Source: a virus. Taken from it: DNA of 22,489 nucleotides. Positions within the stretch are counted from its first letter, which is position 1. The number at the start of each line of letters is the position of its first letter. Below, one piece after another: positions 13,885 through 20,568 of the stretch. A program made the translations under genes and the position numbers. Location of the stretch: the IMG/VR virus record IMGVR_UViG_3300040787_000021, positions 1 to 22,489 of that record. The stretch is one strand, 5' to 3'. A model generated the notes under the pieces. It searched no databases, was not told the origin of the DNA, and saw only the letters and a program-made list of their open reading frames with translations.

Positions 13885-14262
13885 TTAAATTGCAAAAGAA
13901 ATTCCGTCCAAGTTAAAATAAAGAATAGCAGACGTATTTCGCGTTATTATAAGTTCTCCATTTGGCTTTATTCTTAGATAAGTTAAGAAATCAGAGACAG
14001 AAGCAGAAGCACCAAATGTTAAAGGATAGTTACCGTTGCTGGTTGGTCTAATTCCTGCTGGCAAAATAAGAACAATTCCAGAATCATCTGCGATGCTTCT
14101 ATCTTTTTCTATTACCCCTCTAAAAAAAATCAAATCTCTAATTTTTTTATAGGCTGGTGCAGTAAAACCTTCTAAGAAATCGACGTAACTTGAGTATCCA
14201 GGATTGTAACCAGTTAAATCAATCCACTCACCAGTACTTTTCGGTGGCAAATATATAGCCAT
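13885..14262 (-). CDS. tail-fibre tip-like protein
   Basis: A 125-residue protein. The pattern W-x-D-LTGYNPGYSSY near residue 13, followed by APAYKKIRDLIFFRGVI (35-51) and LILPAGIRPTSN (about 65-76), matches the compact domain that ends many phage tail fibres, in which a Trp-containing strand, a K-hydrophobic strand and L/FRGVI recur. No other domain is present, so it is a free-standing tip domain rather than a long fibre. Its ATG follows the end of the next gene upstream, and the stop-start junction at 14262/14263 has no gap. A receptor-contact role is inferred. Confidence 0.55.
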   Translation of the reverse strand: MAIYLPPKSTGEWIDLTGYNPGYSSYVDFLEGFTAPAYKKIRDLIFFRGVIEKDRSIADDSGIVLILPAGIRPTSNGNYPLTFGASASVSDFLTYLRIKPNGELIITRNTSAILYFNLDGISFAI

Positions 14263-14835
14263 TTATCGTACCTCTTGAATTAAAAATGTGGTTCCTGTTG
14301 CATCGTAATTAACAGATCCAAGTATATGTATCCAATTTGCATTAAATTCAATGCTCGCACCTGCTGGTAAGTTAGTTCCCAGCACAGTGCCGTCAAAACT
14401 ACCAACGTTTGCAATGCTCACACTTGTAGCACCTGCTGCAATTGTTCCTGATGTTGTTACGGAAGTGAAAGAAGGGGTTTGAGTTTTTATTAAAAGCTTT
14501 ACCGATAGCAATCTTTTCAAGATTGCTATTACACTTCCTTGTCCAGTATCAGTTGATGCTGCACTCTCGAATTTAGTGCCTAAATTAATTAATAATTGTA
14601 GAGCGCTATATCCAACAGAAAAGAAGGTATCAACTCCATCAAAAGATGTTGTTTGACCTGCTATTTCTTCTAATCTATCTATTTGCGTTTGTTGATTTGC
14701 GGCGCTCGCATCACCAGTATTACCTCCTGAACTTCCCCCATCAATTCCAGATATTTCTAGCCTTCCTTGATTATTTACTTTTAAAGGAACAACTACACCG
14801 TTTTCGTCAACTCCAGCTATCAAACGTCCACTCAT
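14263..14835 (-). CDS. fibre-like or tail accessory protein
   Basis: A 190-residue protein. It opens with a beta-hairpin module (MSGRLIAGVDENGVVVPLKV) of the type found at the base of fibre proteins, then a Gly/Ser linker (SGIDGGSSGGNTGDAS), a helix (QQTQIDRLEEIAGQT) and a Thr/Ser/Ala-rich beta region ending in GTTFLIQEVR. The gene is next to the tip-like gene and shares its orientation. The unusual number of small residues suggests a fibrous trimeric structure. No enzyme or DNA-binding motif is visible; the exact role is unknown. Confidence 0.45.
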   Translation of the reverse strand: MSGRLIAGVDENGVVVPLKVNNQGRLEISGIDGGSSGGNTGDASAANQQTQIDRLEEIAGQTTSFDGVDTFFSVGYSALQLLINLGTKFESAASTDTGQGSVIAILKRLLSVKLLIKTQTPSFTSVTTSGTIAAGATSVSIANVGSFDGTVLGTNLPAGASIEFNANWIHILGSVNYDATGTTFLIQEVR

Positions 14836-14837
14836 AA

Positions 14838-15443
14838 TTAAAAAGGAAATTTAAACCCACTTTTTTGTAATTCTTTCTCTCCAATTTCTTGAAGATTTCT
14901 TAAATCTAATTCTTGCTGTTTTTCTTTGATCGCATCCTCCCCCCTCAATCTGTCTGATTGCTGCTTGCAAATTTTTATTAATTCAAAAGAAGAAAAGTTT
15001 GATATTAAAAAATCAATATTTTGTGAATTATTAATGCTTAGCTCTGCTATTAAATCAAGAGTTAAATCACCTGTTGTTATACTTATTTGATTATTACTTT
15101 TGCTTTTGTAACCATACCCCATTAAAAGTTCTAAGCCAGAAATATACGAATTATTTTGCTGTTCTTTAGCAATAAAAAATTCGTGCCTGCTATCTGGACG
15201 TAACTGATTTATATCAATATTTGTATCAATCAAATCCCAGATATGCAGATAATAATTTTTGAGATGCTCAAAAAATGGGACATCAAATCCTTTTTTATTA
15301 TAATTTTCAAATTGTTTTACTTGCCTTAATAATTCTACGTGATAAGCTCTTACTCTTGATTCAACTTTTAAACATGGTGCTTTAATTAATTTAAAATCAC
15401 CATAGTCTAAATCAATCCGATAAAAACCACTATCTAACAACAT
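14838..15443 (-). CDS. tail-assembly-position protein, unknown family
   Basis: A protein of 201 residues from the ATG at 15443, which overlaps the stop of the tail-tube candidate (TAATG); a TTG two codons upstream is the alternative. It is mostly helical and charged, with a helical C-terminus of about 40 residues (DRLRGEDAIKEKQQELDLRN and on) that looks like a short coiled coil. It occupies the position where siphophages and Mu-like phages put the tail assembly chaperone, directly after the tube protein, but I see no slippery frameshift site or longer fusion product. Function is inferred from place only. Confidence 0.45.
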   Translation of the reverse strand: MLLDSGFYRIDLDYGDFKLIKAPCLKVESRVRAYHVELLRQVKQFENYNKKGFDVPFFEHLKNYYLHIWDLIDTNIDINQLRPDSRHEFFIAKEQQNNSYISGLELLMGYGYKSKSNNQISITTGDLTLDLIAELSINNSQNIDFLISNFSSFELIKICKQQSDRLRGEDAIKEKQQELDLRNLQEIGEKELQKSGFKFPF

Positions 15444-16285
15444 TAGCAAGCAACTTTTTGATCTGTATAATACATTTGATAGCCCAATCCAGTACCGTCA
15501 TTGGGATCGGGAAGAATTCTCAACGTTACGCTTTTTTCAGGATTGGAGGAAATTTGACCGTTGCCTGGAAGTCTAGAACAATTGCGAGCTGTTAATCCCG
15601 CAAATCTCCCATCATAATCAACGCCCATACCGTAAACAGTAATAATCCCTAAGTTGTCAGAGCTTATGATAGTAGCTCTGTCAAAGGTGCAGGGAACCCA
15701 TCCACGTAATGTTTGACCAGTAGCTACTAGTTCTGGACTTAACGTTAAGGCAAGAGCAGTATTTATTTTGATTTCATCTCCGCTAGGAGTCGCAGCACCA
15801 CTTATTACGGACACCTTTTTAGCTAGCTTGGATGCGTCATCAACATAATATATTTCAGCGGTTGAGTTTTCATCTTGAGCTACTACTTGAAAACCAGCTT
15901 GTCCTTCAAGCCTAGCTGGGATATCAGTTGATTTAGGATCTGCTTCAAAATAAACGAATCCAGGAACGTTAGTTTCAGCCTTCATCAATCTTCCATGAGT
16001 GAAGCTATCAAAGTCGGGGGTTCCCGTTGAAAAGTTCATGGTTAATTCCGGAGTAAAACCCTGAGTCAACGTTAATGCAATAACATTTTCCCCTTTGCAG
16101 TTAACATCCGGAATATCTAATACCTGCTCGTTGGGATTAATTGTTATTTCTGTCGGAGCAACAACCGTTGGGATTGGCAAAAGTATTTTTGTAGGTGGAT
16201 CGCCAGGGTTACTCGCAGCTACTGTAGCTTGCCGAAATAACCCTACTCTCGAAACGGTTCTCAATCCATATTTAGCGTCAGACAT
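15443..16285 (-). CDS. major tail tube protein candidate
   Basis: A 280-residue protein dominated by beta strands, with few helices and few cysteines. It lies after the gp37-like terminator gene and before the assembly-position gene, which is where the tail tube gene lies in Mu-like and siphophage tail modules. Segments such as GENVIALTLTQGFTPELTMN and TDIPARLEGQAGFQVVAQD resemble tube proteins, but I find no decisive motif. The ATG at 16285 lies eight bases inside the end of the gp37-like gene. It could instead be another tail structural protein; I consider tube most likely. Confidence 0.5.
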   Translation of the reverse strand: MSDAKYGLRTVSRVGLFRQATVAASNPGDPPTKILLPIPTVVAPTEITINPNEQVLDIPDVNCKGENVIALTLTQGFTPELTMNFSTGTPDFDSFTHGRLMKAETNVPGFVYFEADPKSTDIPARLEGQAGFQVVAQDENSTAEIYYVDDASKLAKKVSVISGAATPSGDEIKINTALALTLSPELVATGQTLRGWVPCTFDRATIISSDNLGIITVYGMGVDYDGRFAGLTARNCSRLPGNGQISSNPEKSVTLRILPDPNDGTGLGYQMYYTDQKVAC

Positions 16286-16703
16286 TCCTTATCTCCACAG
16301 TGGGAATAATTAAATTAATAATGTAAAAATAAATACCATCTCGATTCTGCTGAAAATTATCAGATTCCAGATAAGCTTCTCCCGTCACCCCCTCGGTACA
16401 AGCTTTGAATCCAAGTAATAATTTTTCTACTTCTTCAACCAGTGCAACCGCTTTATCCTCACTTCTAAAATCTTTAATTTCTATCGATATTTGAAAATTG
16501 CGATCACAGTTTTGTAAACCGATATAGTTAGTGCTTGGAGGAGGTTGGAATTGCCCCCCAGTATAGCCGACTCGTAGAACATAGTCACCTTTAACTAAAT
16601 TTTTACTACCCGCTTCCCCATCAGTATCATCAGCAATTATACGTACTCTATCCTTTAACGGTTGTAACTGTTTTATTATGGATTGCTTGAGTTGAGTAAT
16701 CAT
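16278..16703 (-). CDS. Mu gp37-like tail terminator (DUF1834 type)
   Basis: A protein of 141 residues from the ATG at 16703 (a TTG one codon earlier is also open). The pattern matches gp37-like proteins that cap the tail tube and join it to the head: an N-terminal helix (ITQLKQSIIKQLQPLKDRV), a G-x-Y-x-LRVGYTGG strand region, NFQISIEIKDFRS and a conserved-looking C-terminal helix and strand (AVALVEEVEKLLLGFKAC ... YFYIINLIIPT). The ATG overlaps the stop of the gp36-like gene (TGATG), and its own end overlaps the tube candidate by eight bases, a typical Mu-like gene order. Assignment rests on length, order and pattern. Confidence 0.65.
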   Translation of the reverse strand: MITQLKQSIIKQLQPLKDRVRIIADDTDGEAGSKNLVKGDYVLRVGYTGGQFQPPPSTNYIGLQNCDRNFQISIEIKDFRSEDKAVALVEEVEKLLLGFKACTEGVTGEAYLESDNFQQNRDGIYFYIINLIIPTVEIRNV

Positions 16704-17164
16704 CAATAAAGCTTTAAATTATCAAAACTTGTTTTACACTCACCACCATAAACAGTCCAGTCGTCCAAAGGAAAACCACGGTTATCAATTAAAGAATTTT
16801 GCTCCTGTCGCGCTTCCGCTACAATTCCATTTTCGTCAATGATGAGCATAACCCCTTTTTCAATATCCTTTAAACGCGCTATTGCATTTTTATAACGCTC
16901 CGAATAAGCTTCGGGAGCATTGTTTTGAGCCAAGCGGTACCAAGCGATATCGATACAGTAAGTTTTTATGTAGGTTGGCACGGAGGTTAGGGGAATGGAG
17001 TAGCGAGTTGCAAGATATCCATTTATCTCGCTGCTAGCTTCAATGAGCGCCAATTCTAATCGGGGAAGATTAATTAATTCAGCATCTGGGTTGTCAAGGT
17101 TGGTTAACTCTATAGTCTCATTCGTCCCTACCTGCTGTTCAAATTCTTCTGCGGTTACATACAT
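16703..17164 (-). CDS. Mu gp36-like head-tail connector (DUF1320 type)
   Basis: A 153-residue protein with the DUF1320 pattern: a first helix MYVTAEEFEQQVGTNETIEL, then LPRLELALIEASSEINGYLA, RYSIPLTSVPTYIKTYCIDI and AWYRL. This is the same order of segments as in gp36 of Mu and related phages, with A-S-x-E-I-x-G-Y-L-A-x-R-Y being the most distinctive part. It is thought to form a connector ring between head and tail. The C-terminal part is a short, less conserved tail ending in KTSFDNLKLY. It follows the small linker-like gene and is overlapped by the gp37-like gene, as in Mu-like genomes. Confidence 0.75.
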   Translation of the reverse strand: MYVTAEEFEQQVGTNETIELTNLDNPDAELINLPRLELALIEASSEINGYLATRYSIPLTSVPTYIKTYCIDIAWYRLAQNNAPEAYSERYKNAIARLKDIEKGVMLIIDENGIVAEARQEQNSLIDNRGFPLDDWTVYGGECKTSFDNLKLY

Positions 17165-17179
17165 AGTGAGAGCGTATTA

Positions 17180-17536
17180 CTAAATCTGTTCAATCGCACC
17201 AATCACAATCAAAGGTTTAGCTTCCTCTTCACTCATTTTTAAACTATGGCCAGCTTGATACTGTTTTTGATTGTGATTGATTGTGGTTTTGCAGCGGTAT
17301 AGTTTTGTATCTGCGACTTTAGCTTGCTTATCGCTCTCCTCGGTTGATTCCGCCGGCTTAACAATGGGAGTTTCCTGTTTTCCTTTTTTATCTGAAGTAT
17401 CCGCTGTGGGTGCCACGGGGATATTCCCTGTGGCAAATGCGGCTGTTTCTTTATTGTCCTCAGATTCCTGTTCGGAATTGTCTTCGACTTCGATAACTGC
17501 TTCCGAATCGTCCGACTCTGCTCTTCTTCTAGCCAT
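17180..17536 (-). CDS. small acidic protein with a C-terminal phage domain
   Basis: A 118-residue protein. Residues 1-75 are low-complexity and very rich in Glu, Asp, Ala, Pro, Thr and Lys, almost certainly disordered. Residues about 77-118 (LYRCKTTINHNQKQYQAGHS and LKMSEEEAKPLIVIGAIEQI) resemble the short C-terminal phage domain in which a G-x-x-L/V-x-M/L-s-x-x-E-A-x-x-L-x-x-x-G-A-I pattern recurs. It lies between the major capsid gene and the gp36-like gene, the usual place for a small connector or head-completion protein. Precise function is unknown. Confidence 0.55.
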   Translation of the reverse strand: MARRRAESDDSEAVIEVEDNSEQESEDNKETAAFATGNIPVAPTADTSDKKGKQETPIVKPAESTEESDKQAKVADTKLYRCKTTINHNQKQYQAGHSLKMSEEEAKPLIVIGAIEQI

Positions 17537-17549
17537 AATTTAAAAATTA

Positions 17550-18500
17550 TTAATTTTGTGTAACATTTTGAACTAAGAATCCCGCACCATTATAAGTAAT
17601 TAACGGCGCACGCTCAGCTTTTACTGGAAAAAGCCAAGTCTCTCTATTCTCTTCGTAATAACTGGGTAACGCGATAGGATAACCTTTTAAGGTATAGGTA
17701 TAGCCAAAAGAAGGCTCTATTGCTTCTGGGTCAAGTTCTTGATTAACGTAAGCCAGAATAACTTCATTTTGTAAAATATCTCGCTTCAACCCGGTTATCG
17801 GATCTTTGACTAAGCAAGTAGCGATCGCACATTTTTCAATATTAAAAAATCGCTGCACCATTCCAATTGTTAAGCTGTCGTCTTTGACGTACTTAAATTG
17901 GTCGCGAACTTCCGGATGAATGTCAAGAGCATTAAAGGCTTTAGGAGAGAATATCGCAGTGTTGGGATATACCCCAGTCTCACTTCTGATCGCTTCCCTC
18001 CACTCGTTCATTTGCGCTTTAGGTCTTGAAGTAGAATCTGTCCACTGAGAGGAACCACTTAGTACTTCAGTAAAATTGGAACCATAAGCATCGGGTGAAG
18101 AAGCAAGCGACAGTTGATCGTACTCTAGCCTCAAATCAATTACATTTTTAGCCTTGCGAGAAGTCGCTCTTTGCAAATTAATAGGTAAATCTGTTTCGGA
18201 TTCTGCTTCCTCAAGCAATTCTATGGGCAACTCACCTTCGATTTTGTCTTGGTAAAGCTCAAAGTATTCGCTACCGTAAACTACTGCTACTCGCTTTGTT
18301 CTAGCTCCTGGTGTGCGCCGGGTATCCATCAAAGCAAAAGCTTCGTCTGAATGCTTGATAATTCGTCCGCTTCGCTTCCCTACCGGAACCGGAGGGAACA
18401 ACAAATTCCCAACCATTCTTCCTTGCTTCGGTCCAAGCTGGACGTAGCGAGTAAGAATTGGGTCAACGACTTTCGCTTGTCTTAAACTTAACTGTGGCAT
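17550..18500 (-). CDS. phage major capsid protein
   Basis: A 316-residue protein. The start (LTRYVQLGPKQGRMVGNLLF, then PPVPVGKRSGRI) and the RTPGA motif at about residues 62-66 match the capsid proteins of many Mu-like and related phages, in which a P-x-LT-x-x-x-x-x-Y-x-x-x-x-x-x-x-G-x-LFP-x-VPV-x-K-x-SG-x-I pattern is followed by a DT-R-(A/T)-PGA element. The rest of the fold, including FSPKAFNALDIHPEVRDQF and the C-terminal YNGAGFLVQNV, fits. It follows a protease/scaffold and a cement protein and is followed by a connector gene, a classical head-module order. A HIP1 octamer lies at 17821-17828. The four-base gap to the cement gene suggests a shared transcript. Confident as capsid; the exact family name is from memory. 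Confidence 0.8.
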   Translation of the reverse strand: MPQLSLRQAKVVDPILTRYVQLGPKQGRMVGNLLFPPVPVGKRSGRIIKHSDEAFALMDTRRTPGARTKRVAVVYGSEYFELYQDKIEGELPIELLEEAESETDLPINLQRATSRKAKNVIDLRLEYDQLSLASSPDAYGSNFTEVLSGSSQWTDSTSRPKAQMNEWREAIRSETGVYPNTAIFSPKAFNALDIHPEVRDQFKYVKDDSLTIGMVQRFFNIEKCAIATCLVKDPITGLKRDILQNEVILAYVNQELDPEAIEPSFGYTYTLKGYPIALPSYYEENRETWLFPVKAERAPLITYNGAGFLVQNVTQN

Positions 18501-18504
18501 TCGA

Positions 18505-18876
18505 TTACGCTTTTCCTTCTCTTGTTATAAAAATTTCAATATAATCATCAGCCTGCTGAGCGACTTGCAGCGCTCTAGCAAAGACAAACTGTCCGCTGGA
18601 TGCAGCGACCAATCTTCCTTGAGAGTCAGAAGTTAAAGCAGTTCCAACTGTTACAGCTTCCCCTACTTGCGCTCCACATGTACCCATCACAGCAGTACGG
18701 ATAAATTCACCACTTTTTATTGACTCTTGCTGAGTAATTCCTCTAAAACTACTTCCAGCAGCGGAAACCAACGAACCGTCGTAGTTAATGCATTTTCCAA
18801 TCGGAGTAGCTTGAGCGACCTGCACCGTTTGGTCATCAATACTTTTGGAAGCAATATCAAAAATTGACTTAGCCAT
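18505..18876 (-). CDS. capsid decoration (cement) protein
   Basis: A 123-residue, beta-rich protein of the DUF2190/capsid-cement type, which sits on the outside of the capsid lattice and stabilises it. It is small, rich in Gly, Ser, Val and Ala, with strands such as GKCINYDGSLVSAAG, GEFIRTAVMGTCGAQVGEAV and GTALTSDSQGRLVAASSGQF, and a FARALQVAQQADDYIEIFIT end in the style of this family. The ATG overlaps the end of the protease/scaffold gene by eight bases and the capsid gene follows within five bases. The order protease, cement, capsid is strong support. Confidence 0.7.
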   Translation of the reverse strand: MAKSIFDIASKSIDDQTVQVAQATPIGKCINYDGSLVSAAGSSFRGITQQESIKSGEFIRTAVMGTCGAQVGEAVTVGTALTSDSQGRLVAASSGQFVFARALQVAQQADDYIEIFITREGKA

Positions 18877-20200
18877 TATTCTGTACAGCCTCCAACGCTT
18901 CCGTAAATTCCGCTGTATCGTTTATATCTAAATTGTTCGCCTTTGCGTAAGCGACCGCCTTTTTATAAAGACCACCAGAAGCTTCATCTACACCGTAACC
19001 ATCTGGTGCATTAAAGCTAGGAACCTTCGGAATTTTGGGGATAGGAGAAGCAATTTCCTCGCCATAATTCCATGATGGTTGGTCGTTGAGCATATCTTTC
19101 AGTGCTTGTCTGGGGGTTTTCTTTCCTCCAGAAGCTTCCGAAAAATTAGCGGTTTTGTTGTCCGAGGAAGCTAATAGTAAAGTCACAGTATCATCGCGTT
19201 TTGCAGCGATAATTTTACCTTGATTAATCAAAGACTCTACAAAATCAGTAATTTCTCGTTTCTCAAGTTCTTTTTCTTTCTTTTCAACGGCTTCTTCTCT
19301 TTCATTCAAATACTCCTCGTAGTCCATCCCCTCTTTTTCTTCAAAGCATTTATCTAGCTTTTTTCGTTGAGAAGCAGTAGGCTTTTTGCCGTTATTGACA
19401 ATATCCGAAATCTCCGATTCTTCTATTCCCGATTCCTCTGAAATATCGGCAATTGATTTACCGGAAGCCTTCATTTTTGTTTTGTAATCTCCTTCCATGT
19501 ACTCTACAGAAGGTTTCGAGAGCATATGTTGCCGCATTTCCGAAACCTGCATTTCAAGTCCCGATATTGTTCCGTAAAGGCTTGTATAGCTTTCACCCAT
19601 ATTTCTTAAATTTTCAATTTCATAAATTGGTAAAACTCTATCTGCTACCTCAATCGATTCTTTATCAATCAAGTATTCCCGAAATCGCTGAAATAAATCA
19701 GCGCATGTCCCCCACGCACTTACATTCATAGAAAACTCAACTACTCCTTCTTGATGCTCTGAAACTTGAAATTCAAGCTGCCTTAATCCCTTCACCGCTG
19801 GTGGTGTTTTCCCCAAAAGCGCGATGTGTCGCAAAGACAGCTTCCCAGGGTAGGGATTGCTGGGACTACTGGGAAGGTAGAAACTACTTGACACACTATG
19901 AAGTAATCCATCTCGAACCCACTGTTTTACTTTGGGAGAAATTTTTTCATACCCCGCTTTAAGAGTATCGCCAACAACTTTAAGATATTTGGGAACTCCG
20001 TAGCATAATTCGGAATGAGCTACTTCAGAGTCTTTGATACCCTTTGTATCGTGTGACACTATTGTCGGTGGTCTAAAATATTCAGGATTAAAAGAATTGA
20101 CAGCTTGTTTTAAATCGCTAACAGAGAAGTTAAATTCTGCTCCATTACTCGCGACTTGCTTACCAGATTTAAAAATTTCGATTTCAACGCATTTAGACAT
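18869..20200 (-). CDS. Mu I-type protease/scaffold protein with an XRE-like HTH insert
   Basis: A 443-residue protein. Residues 1-145 match the Mu gpI protease domain: FKSGKQVASNGAEFNFSVSD, P-TIVSHDTKG with His50, a W-V-R-D-G-LLHSVSSSFYLP segment with the probable catalytic Ser among 104-106, and LSLRHIALLGKTPPAVKGLR with His125. It should cleave the scaffold, and possibly the capsid, during head maturation. Residues about 243-287 (KASGKSIADISEESGIEES, EISDIVNNGKKPTASQRKKL) have the helix spacing of an XRE-type HTH, then come a Glu/Lys-rich coiled coil (290-318) and a helical scaffold tail. Such an HTH is unusual for a scaffold, although I recall similar inserts in some phage prohead proteases. 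The first gene after the divergent region at 20201-20322, so it may have its own promoter. Protease identity is firm; the HTH role is not. Confidence 0.8.
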   Translation of the reverse strand: MSKCVEIEIFKSGKQVASNGAEFNFSVSDLKQAVNSFNPEYFRPPTIVSHDTKGIKDSEVAHSELCYGVPKYLKVVGDTLKAGYEKISPKVKQWVRDGLLHSVSSSFYLPSSPSNPYPGKLSLRHIALLGKTPPAVKGLRQLEFQVSEHQEGVVEFSMNVSAWGTCADLFQRFREYLIDKESIEVADRVLPIYEIENLRNMGESYTSLYGTISGLEMQVSEMRQHMLSKPSVEYMEGDYKTKMKASGKSIADISEESGIEESEISDIVNNGKKPTASQRKKLDKCFEEKEGMDYEEYLNEREEAVEKKEKELEKREITDFVESLINQGKIIAAKRDDTVTLLLASSDNKTANFSEASGGKKTPRQALKDMLNDQPSWNYGEEIASPIPKIPKVPSFNAPDGYGVDEASGGLYKKAVAYAKANNLDINDTAEFTEALEAVQNNG

Positions 20201-20237
20201 CCGCAGGGCTAAAAGCGACTATTTAACTCTTAAGGAA

Positions 20238-20254
20238 TAGCACAATTAGCACAA
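20238..20254. promoter_or_regulatory. paired 8-base direct repeats, possible operator
   Basis: TAGCACAA occurs at 20238-20245 and 20247-20254, one base apart (9-base period), in the gap between the minus-strand protease gene and the plus-strand XRE gene. The spacing is close to one helical turn, as expected for a dimeric regulator or two adjacent binding sites. The XRE protein is the natural candidate to bind here; that is inference. Confidence 0.4.
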
Positions 20255-20263
20255 AAAAAGACC

Positions 20264-20282
20264 ACTTACTTACTTACTTACT
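20264..20282. repeat. short tandem repeat (ACTT)4
   Basis: ACTT occurs four times in tandem at 20264-20279, followed by ACT. It lies in the divergent gap, next to the direct repeats, and could vary by slippage, changing spacing between regulatory sites. Confidence 0.75.
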
Positions 20283-20322
20283 CATATTGAGGTTATAAAT
20301 GTAGTGGTGATTGGTATTAAAT

Positions 20323-20568
20323 ATGAAAAAAGCAGAGTTTCCTAAGTGCGAAACCTTACGGCTGAAAAGAATCGCGAGCGGTTTATCTCAAAGTCAATTA
20401 ACTTGTTCTATGGCTGAAAAAGGGATTGGCAATTTTAGCAGCAACTACATCTCAAGATTTGAATGTGGTTCTCAAAAGCCCTGGAAGAAAGCAAGAGTTG
20501 CCTTGGCTCAATATTTTGAATGCAGCGAAAACGAGCTTTTCCCTGAGCATTACCGTTGGGTGCGCTAA
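20323..20568 (+). CDS. XRE-family helix-turn-helix regulator
   Basis: A protein of 81 residues from the ATG at 20323; a TTG four codons upstream is weaker. Most of it is a single Cro/CI-type HTH domain: LRLKRIASGLSQSQLTCSMA, then NFSSNYISRFECGSQKPW and a last helix with LAQYFECSENELFP. The Y-I-S-x-F/W-E-x-G recognition-helix pattern is clear. No other domain is present, so it is a bare DNA-binding module, probably a dimer. It runs against the minus-strand head genes: its promoter region (20201-20322) is shared with the protease gene and its 3' end overlaps the 326-residue head gene by four bases. It may switch the head operon, or be the lysogeny or late regulator. No terminator is visible at the convergent end. 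Confidence 0.8.
   Translation: MKKAEFPKCETLRLKRIASGLSQSQLTCSMAEKGIGNFSSNYISRFECGSQKPWKKARVALAQYFECSENELFPEHYRWVR

Noticed and set aside
16095-17543. Plus-strand frames at 16095-16313 and 17277-17543 as genes
   Set aside because: They lie opposite the well-supported tube-candidate gene and the low-complexity 118-residue gene, and have no motif or ribosome binding site.
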